From contig JADLBA010000310.1 in the NCBI GenBank assembly GCA_020848015.1, positions 1 to 6,505 of the forward strand: 6,505 nt of DNA, written 5' to 3'. Below, one piece after another: positions 6,130 to 6,505 of the stretch. Made by a program: the position numbers and the translations under genes. Numbering within the stretch: position 1 is the stretch's first letter; each line of letters opens with the position of its first letter. The notes under the pieces were generated by a model, which saw only the letters and a list, made by a program, of their open reading frames with translations, searched no databases and was not told the DNA's origin. Origin of the DNA: Crocinitomicaceae bacterium. Its GTDB lineage: Bacteria; Bacteroidota; Bacteroidia; Flavobacteriales_D; Sanyastnellaceae.

Positions 6130-6343
6130 TAAATCGCGAAACCATAAATTAGGTACACGTGGATTTTCAAATTTGTTTACTATGAGCGGTATATGTAACC
6201 CGGATTATCTCTATTTTGCACTTTCTATCATTGGTATTACTGATCCTCCACTTGAAGGGCGAGCACAGAAAAAAGAATCCGCAATGGGATGATGAGTAAT
6301 GAACCCGGTAACTCCAAAGTTTATTTCCAATTGATGAAACACG
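6130..6343. other. Non-coding spacer between esterase and nadK
   Basis: Together with its flanks this is the non-coding gap (6085-6377) between two divergent genes. A 69-codon plus-strand frame (6083-6292) overlaps the esterase start, has no recognisable product and no promoter, and is not called. Within it, GGTATTACTGATCCTCC at 6233-6249 encodes GITDPP and resembles 4367-4383 in the tail-fibre motif; this may be chance. No repeats, attachment site or RNA gene are visible. Confidence 0.4.
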
Positions 6344-6351
6344 CATCTTTG
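6344..6351 (+). promoter_or_regulatory. Probable nadK promoter (-7 element)
   Basis: CATCTTTG followed by CACCC is one base from TAnnTTTG and has the sequence context typical of Bacteroidota transcript starts. TTTA at 6320-6323 sits 20 bases upstream as a degenerate -33 element. The predicted start near 6358-6360 lies about 20 bases before the ATT at 6378, giving nadK a promoter of its own, separate from the CBS gene. Confidence 0.5.
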
Positions 6352-6377
6352 CACCCTCATCGCAAAATCAGGAAGAC

Positions 6378-6505
6378 ATTAAAATTGGCTTGTTTGGAAA
6401 GAGTTTTTCTGCAGAATACAATGAGCCGGTTACCAGGTTGGTAGCTACTCTTTTACAACGTGGAGTATCTCTGTATATATATGAGCCGTTTCTCACCTAT
6501 TTGAC
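6378..6505 (+). CDS. nadK: NAD kinase, N-terminal part (3' end beyond window)
   Basis: NAD kinase phosphorylates NAD to NADP in the cytoplasm. The 42 codons present read (I/M)KIGLFGKSFS...PVTRLVATLLQRGVSLYIYEPF. This is the first beta strand (KIGLFGK), first helix and second strand (LYIYEPF) that open Bacteroidota NAD kinases, which typically begin MKIA(L/I)(Y/F)G. The catalytic GGDGT region lies outside the window, so identification rests on the N-terminus and the gene neighbourhood. No in-frame ATG, GTG or TTG precedes the conserved KIGLFG between the stop at 6309-6311 and codon 6381. The codon at the expected Met position is ATT (6378-6380), with AGGAAG at 6370-6375 just before it. Either ATT is the true initiation codon or the sequence has a base change or error there. 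Confidence 0.75.
   Translation, partial: MKIGLFGKSFSAEYNEPVTRLVATLLQRGVSLYIYEPFLTYL

Noticed and set aside
6083..6292. A 69-codon plus-strand frame upstream of nadK as a small gene.
   Set aside because: It overlaps the divergent esterase start, has no promoter or ribosome binding site, and shows no recognisable domain apart from the GITDPP echo.
2765..6377. Mobile-element boundaries around the secreted-protein island.
   Set aside because: I compared the left (2765-2830) and right (6290-6378) ends by eye and found no direct or inverted repeats, transposase or attachment-like site.

Overview
The window looks like a chromosomal segment of a Bacteroidota bacterium. The grounds are: Bacteroidota-type promoter hexamers (TAnnTTTG) before several genes, a C-terminal type IX secretion (T9SS) sorting domain on one secreted enzyme, a PdxJ starting with the NINKIATLRNARGG variant that I associate with this phylum, and a pdxJ / CBS-domain / NAD kinase neighbourhood that I recall from many Bacteroidota genomes. 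Base composition is mid-range, and I see no tRNA, rRNA, CRISPR array, transposase or integrase.

Left part (1-1917, minus strand): a probable operon reading leftwards. pdxJ (pyridoxine 5'-phosphate synthase) comes first. Three bases after its stop comes a YbfF-like alpha/beta hydrolase, and 59 bases later a universal stress protein gene that runs off the left edge. Divergent from pdxJ across a 184-base spacer, on the plus strand, is a CBS-domain plus ACT-like regulatory protein (2102-2764) that appears to start at TTG and is followed by an intrinsic terminator.

Middle part (2765-6377): a stretch of four genes for exported proteins in alternating orientations. Two are convergent paralogues of about 140-155 residues sharing a VPxGKxWKI block, an IIVVN block and a PIWLP...VEF C-terminus; I cannot assign them to a named family. 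Next is a small exported protein joining a phage-tail-fibre-like DAANKDYVD motif to a compact Lcl_C/DUF1566-like domain. Last, on the minus strand, is a secreted CE1/LpqC-like esterase ending in a T9SS sorting domain.

Right edge (6378-6505): the first 42 codons of NAD kinase, with a plausible promoter just upstream and apparently an ATT start codon.

Read together, conserved housekeeping genes (vitamin B6 synthesis, CBS regulator, NAD kinase) flank an accessory island of about 3.6 kb devoted to the cell surface or exterior. The island seems to have split CBS from nadK, each now having its own terminator or promoter. The best candidates for something undescribed are the convergent VPxGKxWKI pair and the tail-fibre/Lcl_C hybrid. 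Their function cannot be read from sequence alone.
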